From Penelope pileata (lineage: Eukaryota > Chordata > Aves > Galliformes > Cracidae), in assembly GCA_013396635.1 (NCBI GenBank), contig WBMW01005920.1, positions 31,991 through 95,990 of the forward strand: a stretch of DNA of 64,000 nt, given 5' to 3'. Shown piece after piece: positions 1 through 12,415 of the stretch. Within the stretch, counting starts at the first letter, position 1, and each line of letters opens with the position of its first letter. The notes under the pieces are model-generated. The model had not been told where the DNA came from. It did not search any database and saw only the letters and a list, made by a program, of their open reading frames with translations. Position numbers and translations under genes: made by a program.

Positions 1-1044
1 GAAAAGAACGGTCATAGTAACTTAAAAAGTGAACTAAAAAAAAAAAGATGCTATGATGCTACAACATATGACTGTAACATCTACCCAAATTATAACACAG
101 GAACAGTGCCGGGGCATCTGATGGAACTTCAGACGTACTGAATTCAGTGTGTGTTTGACACTCGGTTACTTTATCTTTGCACACATACCTGCTTTGTAGA
201 GATGAGTTTTCGCAGCTACTGCTTGCCAAACGTCACTCTAAGTTGAAAGTAAATTCCCCTTTATTCTCACACTATTTTATCCCCACTAACATAATTGACA
301 CAATTAGCATATTAACAAAAATCAGTAATTATTTACATCCAATTAGCGATAAAATGTTGCAGCTCACTCATTCAAAAGCCATAGACCCAGATCTCCTTCA
401 GCAATTAGCTCTTTGCTGAACAACACGAATTTCAGCAAGCCAGCTGGAAAACACCAACCTTCTGACTAAAACAAAAAGTAAAAGCATGTATAAACAACTA
501 CAGCCACACACGTACACTGTTCTTCATGATTCAATAGCTTGTGTTTTCCTTTGCACACAAAACACAAATGAAGAGTACAATTATCTTGTAAAGAAATTCA
601 AAATTAAACAAAAAATGCCAGATGACACCTGCTAAATAATACCCTTATGAAAAGGGAAGAGCTGGATGATGTTTTAACTAAACAAGAATTATAACCCTAA
701 TAGCTATCGTTACCGCTGTTCTACTTCTTTCTCTTCTGACAGATACAATAGTTGTCATAGGAAAGAAGACCAGAAGAAATTATCTTAATTAGCCAGCCTT
801 GCACAATAGAGGCCATAGGGCTGTCCTAAATTAATTTCTCTTTTTCTGTCTTTTTCAAAGTCTACACATGCTCAAACTCATTCAATTTCAAAATTACTTG
901 AAAAGTCTGCCCACACTGGACAAGTCCTAAACTTTAAACACAGCAATCATTAAAATAGCTGCCTCGTATCTGCTCGAAATTTCACCGAGACGCACCTCTG
1001 CCTGAGAGCCCCATCCCCACCAAGTTCCCTTCTATGTGGGGAGC
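1..1044. other. AT-rich non-coding sequence
   Basis: I see no gene, known repeat or RNA here. The one open frame on the + strand (177-419, 80 codons) has low-complexity composition and no recognisable domain, so I treat it as chance. The segment probably belongs to a long intron or to intergenic DNA left of the CpG island at 24.4 kb. Confidence 0.6.
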
Positions 1045-1134
1045 TGGGCACCCTGCTCTGGGTGGCCCTGCCCGAGAAGGGGTTGGAGCAGCTGGACCCG
1101 GAGGGCCCTCCCCAACCCAGCTGTTCTGTGGCTG
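1045..1134 (+). mobile_element. CR1 LINE 3'-UTR fragment (sense)
   Basis: About 90 bases resemble the 3' end of avian CR1: a 'ctgggtggccctgc' block, then a 'ggggttgga' block, then a 'ccctccccaaccc' block and a tail rich in 'ttctgtg'. In CR1 these are the last conserved 3'-UTR segments before the short terminal repeat. No coding sequence remains, so this is a severely 5'-truncated and diverged insertion. Its GC-rich composition stands out against the AT-rich flanks. Family assignment is from recalled consensus and boundaries are approximate. Confidence 0.68.
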
Positions 1135-1919
1135 TGTGTAGCCCACAGCTATGACCTTCCCTCTGCTAAATGTGATGTGGCCTCACCGGAGTGCAAGTGC
1201 TCATCAATCTCATCTTCTCCAAGTCCCTGCATTTTTTTTCAGTACTTCCCTTTAACAGGGATCAACAAGCACAGACGGCACTCTGGGCAGGGAATATTCT
1301 CCTTACTCCTGCTTTGGGACTGTAATATTTATTTCAGTTGCGCCACAGTCCTTTAGATTCCCAGGGACTGTTCAGAACTGCTCTATAACAGAAGCTCCCT
1401 CATCTCGAAAGCAGAGTCCCCATCCCTCTTACTAGAGGTACATTGTATTTTGTTGTATTAAACAGCCACAGACTAATCCAGATTATTCTAATCATGGAGC
1501 TGTGAGACAGATTTAGAAAAAGAATAATCATTCACTCATCTGAAAGCAGAGACAATGAAACACGGTAGAGCGGAGTCTCACCATTACCCTACCCTACCCT
1601 ACTGTACACATATCTCCAATACTTCACTGCCCCATTCATCACCCACCCTACAAGTGGCTGGCACTGTTTTGCAACACGCTCAGAGCTCAGCCGAACAGCA
1701 GCTCTACTTCCCAAACTTCTGCAAATGAGAGAGAGTTCTGCTGCACCTCAGTACACATACTGCAGAGGGAAAGCCTTCACTTTCCTCCTTGGAGGCAAAG
1801 CTAGAGTATTTGCACACTACAGACACTTGTCCTCATCCAGGCTGGGCTCCTGCAAAGCTGCAGGATCCTCTCTCTTCAAGAGAGAAATTTTGTTCTCAAA
1901 GCAGGCACTCTACAAACTA
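1135..1919. other. Non-coding spacer with a short ACCCT repeat
   Basis: Unique-looking sequence between a CR1 tail and a mariner. It contains three tandem ACCCT units at 1586-1600. The overlapping short frames at 1725-2010 show no domain and run into the mariner. No gene is supported. Confidence 0.55.
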
Positions 1920-2466
1920 CGAGGGCTGCTCTGAAAGTAACACCTCCTATTTCATGATGTTGGCCCATGATGTCAGAGGCAGATGTCAGAGGTACGGCAG
2001 TAGAGGTTGAACCTTCCCACCCACATCCCGTTCCATGTTGTTGCCATGTGACAGATGGCAGCAGAGGGGCACTCTGACCAAATGGCGTCTGACATGGAAG
2101 TGCAGATGGAACAAAGGGGTGGAACTGAATTCCTCCATGTGGAAAAAATGGCACCCACTGACATTCATTGATGCTTGCTGAACATTGATGGAGACCAAAC
2201 TGTGGATGTGAGCACAGTGAGGCGGTGGTGGTGTGTTTCAGCAGTGGTGACAGCGGTCACCTTCGCTGGTGCAGATTTTTACGAGCATAGCATGCAGGCT
2301 CTTATTCAGCACTGGCAAAAATGCACAGCTAATGGTGGTGACTATGTTAAAAACTAGTGTTCTGTACCTGAGAATGTGCTCTATCAAATAGTGTTATTGT
2401 GTTCTTTGTATCTGTTGCAATTTCCATGAAAATAAATAGGAGGCATTACTTTCAGGGAGACTTACG
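1920..2466 (+). mobile_element. Internally deleted mariner (Galluhop-type), TIR-bounded
   Basis: A DNA transposon derivative of about 547 bases. Its ends form imperfect terminal inverted repeats: the 5' end carries 'ctctgaaagtaacacctcc' and the 3' end, read on the opposite strand, carries 'ccctgaaagtaatgcctcc'. A TA dinucleotide lies directly outside the left end (1918-1919) and another lies at 2463-2464 by the right end, as expected for a mariner TA target. Full-length chicken mariners are about 1.2-1.3 kb, so the middle has been lost. Coding remnants at 2175-2357 join the transposase N-terminal part to its extreme C-terminus, which removes the catalytic acidic triad. It is non-autonomous and mimics a MITE. 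Confidence 0.9.
2175..2357 (+). pseudogene. Truncated mariner transposase remnant
   Basis: A 60-codon frame inside the mariner. It begins with an N-terminal helix-turn-helix-type segment that includes 'VDVSTVRRW' and ends with a C-terminal segment that includes 'DFYEHSMQAL' and 'NGGDYVKN', followed by a stop. About 280 residues that normally lie between them, including the DD(34)D catalytic core, are absent. More N-terminal codons lie upstream (about 2090-2170) but are separated by frame breaks. The remnant cannot encode an active transposase; it could at most keep a partial DNA-binding segment. Confidence 0.82.
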
Positions 2467-5400
2467 CATTCGTGAATCTGCTACCCAAAAAGATCTTTGT
2501 TCTTTGCTTTCAAAAGCAAGGTGCTGTTTTCCCCTCATTTCATGCTGATCCTTTTGCCTAAGGAATCAAAATACCCAACTCTCTCCAGCTCCAGACCAGC
2601 AATTAGAGTGGCATGTATGGGATGTACCGAGCCTGCAATGATGGCATGTAATGGAAAACCACAGAGCATTCACTTTCCATTTTGTGCTGGTTTTCCTTTA
2701 GATGGATCATCTGCTGATTCTTCCCTTACCACTTAAAACTGATGAACGGGCTTTACAAAAAGAAAAGACAACAAACATTTTTTCTGAGGAGCATTTCTTG
2801 TGACGGGGAGTTTTATCAAAATGCAACTCAAAAAAAAAAAAAAAAAAAAAACACATTGAAGTCTTCAGGCATACTCAAAGGATACAATAAAGAATACACC
2901 AGTTTGCCATCCATCTCTTTAAAGGGTTTTCCATGCTACGCAACAGGTCGTCCCTCTAACTACCATGCACACCACAAAATCCAAGTGTGAGCTGCCCAGC
3001 AACGCATAAAACACATTGTCACCAGTTCTTGAAGTGAACATGATCGATAACTTGGTAAGTTAGCTGTTGCACATGGTACCAAAGAGGAACAGATAAATGT
3101 GTGATGAGGAGAGTGAAGAGGTGCAACTGGACTGAGATGGGTTCTCATTAGAAAAAGAATCAGAAAGAATATTACTAATCAACAAATAATAGAGCAATAG
3201 AAAAGTTTTATTCTGATGTATTTCATGCAGGTGAATACTGTTCACCCACAATAAAGTACACCACAGCACAAGGATATCCTTGAATTTTTATCTGTACTTT
3301 CAGATAACACCATTCTAAACAAGACAGCAAAATGCCTTAGACTTTTTGTATTTTCCATCATACAATGTTTTTAGGAGCACACAATTTTTATTTTCAGATT
3401 CACTTCAGGCTAAAAAAATAACCGCTGTAAACAGAGCTTTTAGTAATACTCTTTTGACTTAAGGAGTGTAACCAGAAAAAAGGACAACTTCCACTTTAAT
3501 TAAATATTAAAGGTGGAAACGCTGAAGGGTGGGGGTAAGATGACCAGAATCCAGTAAAAATATAAATATGCATGTCAAACAACTTATTCCTCAGTAACTT
3601 CCAGCAGTTATTTACATTCTGGTCACAGGTGAGAAAGACTTAAATTCTGAGTAACAATAAAGGAAACTAACAACATTTGAGAAGAATGATGTCTAAAATA
3701 GAAAGACTTGTGATGGCAGAACTCTTAATCTTCAAACACAAGCAGCATGCCTAAAAGAGCTGAAATACATATCCCACAGCACAGCTGAGAAGTGTCAACT
3801 GAAAATTTCAGTAAAACCAAATATTTATTAAAAACAAATAAAATACACAAATATTTTTTAAAAAAATCTATTTTTTTCATGTTCACAGAAAACGAGATAG
3901 GGAAGAAGACTTTGCTCCATGTCTTTCCTAGGAGGTGGTGGGGAAGGTATTTTAAGTCCTTTTATGTGGTTTTCCTATCCAGTTCAGTGTTCCAGGGCTT
4001 ATGCTGATCTAAACTAGTGGCTTACAAATACTTAAAAACTTGTATTTCTCCCTTCTCACAAGCTTAAACAGGAAGTTGTACCTAAAAGAAACGTGAGAAA
4101 GTTAAGAGCTATTCCCAGTACACTAGAAATGGGACTTCTTTGCTAAGCCTTAAATCTTCTAAACATCAGAAATTCCTCAAGTCTTCACCATTTTATAACC
4201 TCCAGGTTTCTGTGCCATCTCTCAAGCAGGGTGAATGCAATGCTATCATCCCACAAGTTCACTGTAAGACTCAATTCTGCATATTTTTAAACAGTGTCTT
4301 CTAGACTAAACAGTAAATGAATCTGCTGAAAAACAAGTTGTGCTATTTGGAGAAACGTGTGGACTGCTGGGTGCCAGAATCCACTGCTACTCACGTGGAA
4401 CAGCAGCAACAACGATAACCCTGGGGCTGAACAGAATTAGCAGAAGTAAATACCTGTGCCTTCAGTCACCAGAGGAAAGTTGGCAGAGGTAACAGCAAAG
4501 ACTGCTACGATCTGTACAGTCTAGCACTAAACACCAAATACAATGTAAAAAACAAACAAACAAACAAATCCAACCCTGAAGGGAGTAATTTCCTTGAAAC
4601 TGTCTAAATGGAAGGAGTAGGCAGTGCTATCAAATGCTGGTTTTGACTCAACACAAAGAAGGGATATTGTCCCCGAGCGAAGTCCTTGTCGATACCAGGT
4701 GGAAACCTCAGAGTTTGCTCCTTATCACACAGGCTGACAGGTTTGTGCTTCCTGCATTTCGTACAACGCCCAGCATTAAATTGCCAGGCTTGGGATAGGG
4801 GGAATTATCCAGCCATCTCCAACTGGTTTTCTTGTGCCCTTCTCTATCAGCGAAGGAAGGAGTCCCTGGCAATGGCTATCTCTATTTGACAAATGCTCTG
4901 TGAGCCTTAAGGACCGACTGGCAATGTGCTTTGTTTTTTTCTGTGTTTTTTCTCATGTTTTTCTGCAGCATGTCATAGTTGTGGCTCCTGACTTTTGCTA
5001 TTTTTGTTAAAGAGCTGAGAACTGTTTTACACCCTTGTTGGTACAAGCAAGGAGTTGACATAAAATCTGTACAACACTCAGCTCCCCCATTCTGAACCAC
5101 AACAACCCTTCAGATCTGTTTTGCCCTGTGCTTGAATCAGATACTTTAAAATTCACGGAAAAGAAAATGTTTGAAGAATACGTGTTTATCTCGGTGTACA
5201 TAACCTGAGATGTTGTTTTGAGCTTTCTTCTTTTCCCAAACTACTTTTCTAGAACGTTAAGGCTGACAGAGGAAATGAAATACTAACTCTAATGGAAGAG
5301 AAAAAAAAAAAAGAACCAAAACAGCCTTGCCATAACTCTATCAGCCTTTGATATGCAGCTGAATGTATATATAATGAATAGGATACAAGAGTAGAAGTGT

Positions 5401-7603
5401 ACAGCAACAACAGGATTGTAATAATTCTTTTCTTCCCCCTCAGATATAAGGATAGAGCCTACTAGTAGGACTCGATCAGTGTGATCAAGAAGATGAATTT
5501 GCCAAAGATGGTGACATAAAAAGCAGAATTCCCAAAAAGAAACAAAGAGAAAAGGAGATTGCTGCCAAAAAGCATCATGACCTATAAATAAGAAAAACAA
5601 ATTGGGGAGCAGAATTTGCAGTTTTCAAGAATGACATAGCAAGCAAGCATGGCACAGCATTAGAAGTTCTTAAAAAAGGATACAAGCCATTCCAATTGTC
5701 AACCTTGTACAAACAGAAACAAAACTTACGGAAGGTATCTGCATGGTGTCTTTCAGTCCAGAAAGTGTCTGAAGGCTGCATCACCTGTGCAACCCACAGG
5801 GAGACATGGGCTACTCCAATGGAGGAGTTCCTCTAAGAACATCTGAAGTCTTTCTTTCTTTCTTTCTTTTTTTTTTTTTTTTAAATCTTTAACATTTAAC
5901 AAAGTTTAGAGCACAAAGAATATTGTCTTATATGCCCTGCTCTTCTCATTACGGCAGCCAAAAAATCTCAAAAAATCTATCAAACCAGTTGGTAAGAAGA
6001 CCACTCAGATTGCCTAATTTTATGCACCTAATTCTGCAAGGCTATATGAATATACCCTGTTTGTTAAGTTTCAAATCTGCAACAAATGCAGAGCAGCTTC
6101 AAATAACACACGACACAGAACAGGATACAGAGTGCCGATTTTAAATATCTGAAAACTAATTTGTGGGAGAAAACAAAACACTTCTATCCAATTGTTGTAC
6201 CAGTCACGCCAGCGGCCTTTTAAAAACTCCCTAGCCTAAATAAATGACATTTCTACTCAGCAATGGACTTCAGGTGGAATTCATCTTCCAAATTTAGATC
6301 TATAGCTCAGGATGAGATGAATCATGCAGTCAAAGTGCTTACTTCTCTCCACTGACTATAAAGAGAGCCTACAGAATGAGCTCACGTACACGCAGCTGAA
6401 CCTGGCATGCACCAAGCTGCCTCCTGATAGCTAATGCTGAAGTTCATGTTGCATAGCGTGCTTAATGGGTACTGAATCAAAGAATTAGACTATAAACTTT
6501 TCCTTCAAAAAGGTGAGAAGCAGCACTACCCTAAATAAACCCTAAAAAATACCCTAAAAACCATTAACAGTAGATAAAAACCCCATACATCTGACAGCTT
6601 TGTACAAACACCTGCTGACTACAAAATAATTATTTTAAGATACTGCAATCACATACAAAAAGCTATTCAGAAGCCTGTATCTTCTCAAAATTATACATAA
6701 CTAGATGAAAATACCCTACTAAAGATTACTAATTACCTAAACCCAGCCTAAAGTTCAAGAACTTATCTAAGACAAACAGGGTCGTGAGATTCAAAACCAG
6801 TAACATAGTAAGGTACATTATATTAAATCAAAATTATTAAGATTGAACCAAAAAGTAAAAATCATCTGTGAGCTGTGCAGCTGCCACATTAACAAAAGGA
6901 AGAGGGCAGCTATTTCAAATAGCAGTCTGTTGTTTCAAATAGCATGAATCTTCTCCAATGCAGTACTTCTATCCAGCACACAGTACGTCTTCTTAATATT
7001 ACTCCTCCCTTTACGAGTAGAGAGCTCTCTCTAGTCACTGCAGAAACAAAGGAGTATATTTTTCATCAACAAACCGGTCACATACAACACAGAGATACAG
7101 GGTGCTGAGTACGTCTGTGGGAGGGAAGGGCAATACAAAATCACTGCAAAGGAGTCTGAAAGGAAAGCAGGAACAGGCAGCCTATGGACAGCCCAGGCCG
7201 TGCATTTGTTTCATCAGTACCCACTCAAAAATGCCTTTTTCCTAAAATACCTCTTTCCCTAAAGGGCCTCTATTGCGCACGGAGTGCAAGATAGATGTGA
7301 CTGGAAGTGCATCCCCTAAATGACCTAAAAAGTACTATGCAACAGTAACACAACAAAGTCTGTGGTTTGACATGTACCAGCAGCCCTATCCCTGCCCTGA
7401 ACGTGAACTTTATGGAGATTGAATATTTTGATGGCAAATACAAGGTGACACAAAGAGAAGACTATGTAGCCTATGGCTCTAAAACACCTCATAAATAGGT
7501 AAGTGCCCCATTTTGGGCTAACATTTGAGTGCTACTCACATAAAGGATTCTGGAAAAACAGTAAACATAAATTTAATGTTATTAATAAAAAGATCAAGCT
7601 TTA
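2467..7603. other. Long AT-rich non-coding block with simple repeats
   Basis: About 5.1 kb without a supported gene. Visible simple sequence: a 22-base poly(A) at 2830-2851, an AAAC tetranucleotide tract at 4549-4568, and a CTTT-plus-poly(T) tract at 5850-5882. The + strand is rich in A and C over long stretches (for example 6541-6780), as expected if the opposite strand is transcribed as an intron. Frames of 60-103 codons on both strands lack domains, credible starts or splice context. Confidence 0.55.
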
Positions 7604-8530
7604 CAACAAAGGAATGGCTGTACTGAGTAGGACCAAAATGTCCATTCAAATACCCTCTAACTAACAGTAGCCAATACTAGATAGCTAGAAAAGCGTGTAA
7701 CAACGCAATAAATTTATAGCAGCATCTCCCTAGAATATTCTCTGAGCTTCCAACAGATTGCAGAAGTAGGATTTCCTGAACAAGTAGGTATTCACATTTG
7801 ATGATTTTTGTTCCATGAAATGGCAGTTTCCCTTGATAGTGATTTCAATGTTTAGCCTCCTGAAATTCCTGAGGTAGGAAATTCTATAGCTTAATTACAC
7901 ATTCTGTCGAGAACTACCTCCTTTTGTCTGTTTTCAATTTATCAGCTGCTAGTTTCATTAGATACCTCTTAGTATGCTTTTGCACTAAAAAAAGGCAGTG
8001 AATAAACACTCTGTATTTATGTCCCCTTTGCTACTGATCACTTTACAGAATTCTACCACACCAATTTTCAGCTACCACTTCTACCCAAAAGAATTCATGC
8101 TGTTCCTCTAACAGAAATTGTTTCCTATTGATTTCATATTTGCTCTCCTAAAACTTCAACTGTGTTATTTCTGAGACTATGTTTGATTTCAGTTTTTGTG
8201 ATTTTTTTTTTTTTAAGAGTAGGCGTGAGTGGGGCGGAACTATATAAAATAAAATGATTTCTGATTTTTTATTAGTTTACCTTTGCTTCCTAAACATTTC
8301 TAATCTTTGGCTGTTTTTGACATCAATACTGAGGGGCAACAGCCAGTTTTGATCTCATCTTTTTAAATGTGAAGTTAAGCTTGCTCCTCCTGTCCTCCAG
8401 TATGCACCACACTGAGCTGTTGATGGGAAACAACTTCCGCCATTTTAAGATCCAGTTGCTCAGCGTTATCAAGTCCTTATGTAATGCTACAGTCTGCCCA
8501 TCTTATCTTGTCCTCTCTGCTCAATCTTGT
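7604..8530 (-). mobile_element. Ancient CR1/L3-like LINE, antisense, 3' UTR plus RT portion
   Basis: A highly diverged LINE of the old amniote CR1/L3 group, read on the minus strand. Landmarks in + order: the 'aaaggaatggctgtactg' block at about 7608; a 'ttctatagcttaattacac' block near 7880; a 'ccttttgtctgttttcaat' block near 7920; then, from about 8217, a region matching the antisense RT-domain segment ('aggcgtgag', 'ggctgtttttgacatc', 'ggcaacagccag', 'ccattttaagatccagttg'). No open frame survives. Its divergence is much higher than that of the adjacent sense CR1 at 8.9 kb, so it is the older insertion. The right boundary is uncertain and weak similarity may continue toward 8,870. Confidence 0.75.
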
Positions 8531-8885
8531 TAACACTGCACTATGATGGAAGGGATCATTGGAGGAGCAGAAGGGACAAAGTCCATCAATGTCGCTTCTC
8601 CAATTCTGACAGGAGTGCCTGTGGAGATGGGGATATAGGGAAGAGGACAGTGGTCCCAACACTCTGGATGAGTGGCCACACAGCAGTCTCTGTATCTACT
8701 ACCCATGAGTAAACTTTGTGAGCTCACCTTTCTCCTACACCCTTTAAGAACATGAACATTCCCTATTAGCATAACTCTGCAGAATTGTTACCCATGACTC
8801 CTTTCTACTTACTCCAATTCTCCATTTTTTTATACTTCAGTCATTAATTTAAACATGTGAAGTCCTTTTCCATATCCAGTGGTCT
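8531..8885. other. Unresolved sequence between two LINEs
   Basis: About 350 bases between the ancient antisense LINE and the younger sense CR1. Short frames occur on both strands (8477-8772), with no domain. Part of it ('ttactccaattctcc' near 8810) may be a degraded continuation of the antisense LINE. Confidence 0.4.
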
Positions 8886-8943
8886 GTGAGGTGGCAAACT
8901 CAACACACACAAATCCATGGGCCCCAGTGGGATGCACCCATGA

Positions 8944-9267
8944 GTGCTGAGGGAGCTGACAGAAGTGATTGCCAACTCACTCTCTATCATCTTTGAAAGG
9001 TCATGGAGAATGGGAGAAATGCCTGAGGACTGGAGGAAAGCCAGTGTCACTCCAGTCCTCAAAAAGGGCAAGGAGAAAGAACCAGAAACCACAAGGCCAG
9101 TCAGCCTCATCTTCGTCCTTGGGAAGGTGATGGAGCAGCTTATTCTGGATGCCATCTTCAAGCAAGTGGAAGAGAAGAAGGTTATCAGAAGTAGCCAATG
9201 TGGATTCATCAATGGGAAAATATGCTTGATCAATCTGGCAGCCTTCTGTGGTGTCATCACCAAATGA
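8944..9267 (+). pseudogene. CR1 ORF2 fragment, N-terminal RT part
   Basis: A 107-codon open segment in the sense CR1. It carries the early RT-domain sequence, including 'MPEDWRKASVTPVLKKGK' and 'RPVSLIFVLGKVMEQLI', typical of RT blocks before the catalytic core in non-LTR retrotransposons. It ends in a stop that is not present in functional CR1. The following RT blocks ('DVVYLDFSK'-like codons near 9290) lie in another frame. It is a remnant with no own promoter or start and is very unlikely to be translated. Confidence 0.9.
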
Positions 9268-9487
9268 GTAGATGAGGGGAAAGCAGTGGATGTTGTTTAC
9301 CTTGACTTCAGCAAGATTTCTGACACTGTTTCCCATAACATCCTCTTGGATAAGATAACAAATTGTGGGACAGACAAGTGGACAGTGAGGTGAGTTGAGA
9401 ACTGGCTGACTGGCAGAGCTTGGAGGGTTGTGATCAGTGACACAGTCTAGCTAGAGGCCTGTAGATAGGGGCGCTCCCCATAGGTCA

Positions 9488-9820
9488 GTGCTGGGCCTGG
9501 TCTTGTTCAGCATCTTCATCAATTACCTGGATGAAGGGATAGAGTGCTCCCTCAGCAAATTTGCTGATGATACAATGCTGGGAGGAGTGGCTGAAATACC
9601 AGAAGGCTGTGCTGCCATTCAGTGGCACCTGGACAGGTTGGAGAGCTGGGCAGAGAGGAACCCGATGAGGTTCAACAAGGGCAAGTGCAGAGTCCTACAC
9701 CTGGGGAGGAACAACCGCATGCACCAGTATGTGAGGACAGGGGCTCACCTGTTGGGAAGGAGCCCTGCAGAGAAGGACCTGGGGGTCCTGGTGGACAACA
9801 GGTTGGCCATGAGCCAGTAG
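9488..9820 (+). pseudogene. CR1 ORF2 fragment with FADD catalytic box
   Basis: A 110-codon open segment. Residues 25-28 (9560-9571) are F-A-D-D, the metal-binding catalytic motif of the RT palm domain in CR1-clade LINEs. It follows the 'LGLVLFSIFINYLDEG' block and precedes the thumb-proximal 'NPMRFNKGKCRVLHLGR' block. It stops at 9820 where functional CR1 continues, and the C-terminal part ('SALHRLHLEYCVQFW') appears in a shifted frame at 9828-10043. It is a catalytic-motif-bearing remnant of a broken RT. Confidence 0.92.
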
Positions 9821-10440
9821 CACGCCCTTGTGGCCAAGGCCACTGCTATCCTGGGGTGCATTAAAAAGACTGTGGCCAGCAGGTCAAGGATGTGATCCTC
9901 CCCTCTACTCCGCCCTGCACAGGCTTCACCTGGAGTATTGTGTCCAGTTCTGGCCTCCTCAGTTCAAGAAAGACAGGGATCTTCTGGAGAGAGTCCAGCG
10001 GACGGCTACAAAGATGATAAAGGGCCTGGAGCATCTCCCTTAAGAGGAAAGGTTGAGAGACCTAAGGCTATTCAGCCTGGAGGAGACTGAGAGGTGATGT
10101 GATCAATGTTTATAAATATCCAATGGGCAGAAGTCAAGTGGATGGGGCCAGGCCATTTTCAGTGGTGCTCAGTGACAGGACAAGGGGCAATGGGCACAAA
10201 CTGGAACACAGGAAGTTCCATATGAACATGAGAAAAACTTCTTTACTTTGAGGGTTACAGAGCACTGGAACAGGCTGCCCAGAGAGGCTGTGGAATCCCC
10301 TTCTCTGGAGATATTCAAAAGCCACACGGATGTTTTCCTGCATAGCTTACTCTAGGAAACCTGCTTTAGCAGAGGGTTGGACTAGATGATCACCAGAAGT
10401 TCCTTCCAACCCCCACAATTTTGTGATTCTGTGTGATTCT

Positions 10441-11512
10441 TCGTTGCTTCCTGTGAACAGCACAATGGCCCTTGACTTGCTTGCAGTTTGGAAAGCTAGA
10501 CTTCCAGGATGTAAGTGTAAATGCAAACCTCTAAAAAGAGATGTGAATGTTTTTACTTTCCTTAGACAGTTTAAGCAGTACCTTTTGGAAGACTGGTACA
10601 CGATAAAGATTTACTTTAACAGTAATACTACAAAGATTTAGGTGCATCAAAAGAATTCTCTTATCTTTTCAGTCTCTAAATTATAGTTCCATAAATACGT
10701 CCTGCTGTGCAGCAGTAGCTATTCAACTCTTTAACAGTTGTCCCAATAATCAGAAAACACAAATGAGCTTGTGAAAATGCAGTTATTCATTTGTAAATGA
10801 GACATTGTTCAAAGGGAAGTTTAATTTTTAACATCTTGCTGGAAGACTGGAATTGTGAACTTCTGCAACAACTAGGCAACTTGAGACAAGGGCTATATCA
10901 AGCCAATTTTCAATATACACAAGTATTTTTATCCTCACCAGTTGTATGAAACAGCAGTTTCTTTTTACAAGGTTTCGAAATTTCCCTATAAATTTCAAGT
11001 CAAAGTTCACCCAATTTTTCTTCAGCTTAGCTTTGACTGTCATTTTCTACTCAAGAGCACAAAGACAGAGTCGAAAATGAGTCCCTTCGTACTGTTAGGT
11101 GCCTTTCTACGATGCAAGCTCAAAGGCTTCATTGGGCCTACCTGCAGCAGCTTTCATTGTGACCATGTTTCTACTCATAGAGATAATGGCATATACAAAT
11201 CCACATGCAACAGTTTCAGTTGTCCCTCACCCTGCCTCCCCTCTGTATTTTGCATTAGTTAACAGAAGTTTGCAGTTCTAGTACCAACAGAACAACAGCA
11301 TGGATTCAACAATTCAGGATGCTTAGTTAAGCGTAAGGAGGAAAACCAAACCAAAACAAAAAAACACTAAACTTTTTCACCATCCATAAAGGGATAATTG
11401 GAGCAAGTATACTGTTCACATCCTAGTTTTTTTTACAGCATTAAGAGAAAAAAAAAAGATGACACTATAACAGATGTTGAAAGAACACCTTTCCAAACAT
11501 GAGATGAAAACA
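10441..11512. other. Non-coding spacer between CR1 copies
   Basis: About 1.07 kb of AT-rich unique sequence. Short frames (10347-11281, both strands) show no domain or splice context. I see no repeat or RNA here. Confidence 0.5.
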
Positions 11513-12415
11513 TTTCCTTGACCCGTGCCAGCATGGGTTCAGGACGGGAAAGTCCTGTTTAATGAACTTAATTTCCTTTTTTGACAAGGCCACGTTTCAA
11601 GGTCACCAACCTAGTTGACCAAGGGAAGTGAGTTGATGTAATCTTTCTGGATTTCAGCAAAGCTTTCCATACAGTTTCTCAAAGTATCCTTTTGGACAAA
11701 ATGTCCAGCATAAGGCTAGACAAAAACATAATGCAGTGGGTGAACAACTGGCTGATAGGTTGGGCTCAAAGGGTTACATGGGGTAAATAGGTTATGTTAG
11801 GCTGAAGGGCAGTCACTAGAGGGGCTGTGCAGGGCTCCATATTTTAGGATCAGTTCTCTCTGATGTTTTCATCAATGTCTGGATGCAAGACTTGAAGGTA
11901 TACTAAACAAGTCTCAGGAAGATACTAAACTGGGAGGGGCTACTGACTCCCTTGAAGGTAGAGAGGCCTTGCAGAGTGATCTTGACAAATTAAAATGCAT
12001 CACCAACTGCATAAAGTTCAACAAAAGCAAGTGTCAGATTAACCTGAGACAGGGTGACCCCAGATCTATGTACAGACTGACTGGGGGACAAGAGCATCCT
12101 CACGAGGGGAGCAGAGGGGCAGCGCTGATCTCTGCTCTCTGGTGACAGCGACAGGGCCCGAGGGAACGGCATGGAGCTGTGTCAGGGGAGCATCAGGCTG
12201 AGCATTAGGAAAACGTTCTTCACCAGAGGGTGGTCAGGCCCTGGAACAGGCTTCCAAAGGCAGAGGTCACAACTCCAAAAGCTGCTGGAGCTCCAGAGGC
12301 ATTTGGACAACACCCTCAGACATAGGGTTTGAATTTGGGGTCGTCCTGTATAAAGTCAGGATTTGGACTCCATGATCTTTGTGGGTCCCTTCCAATGCAG
12401 GATATTCTGTGATGA
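11513..12415 (+). mobile_element. CR1 LINE (sense), internally deleted
   Basis: A second sense CR1. It starts at the RT block equivalent to 'cagcatgg(g/a)ttca', continues through the 'ctggatttcagcaaagctt' block (YLDFSKAF-type RT motif) and the 'gataggttgggctcaaaggg' block, then jumps to the 3' UTR ('cattaggaaaacgttcttc', 'ctggaacaggcttcc', 'gggtcccttccaatgcagg') and ends with 'attctgtgatgac'. The end of ORF2 is missing or scrambled between about 12060 and 12150. No frame of useful length remains. It looks more diverged than the copy at 8.9-10.4 kb. Confidence 0.87.

Larger units (their letters stand above)
8886..10440 (+). mobile_element. CR1 LINE, 5'-truncated, ORF2 (RT) plus complete 3' UTR
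   Basis: The longest transposon in the window, about 1.55 kb. It covers most of the CR1 reverse-transcriptase domain and the full 3' UTR, and ends in the CR1-type 8-base terminal repeat ('gtgattct' units at 10423-10440). CR1 elements insert by target-primed reverse transcription and are usually 5'-truncated, which fits this copy. ORF2 is broken by several stops and frame shifts (between 9267 and 9488, and after 9820), so it is dead. It is distinctly less diverged than the ancient LINE immediately to its left. Confidence 0.96.
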
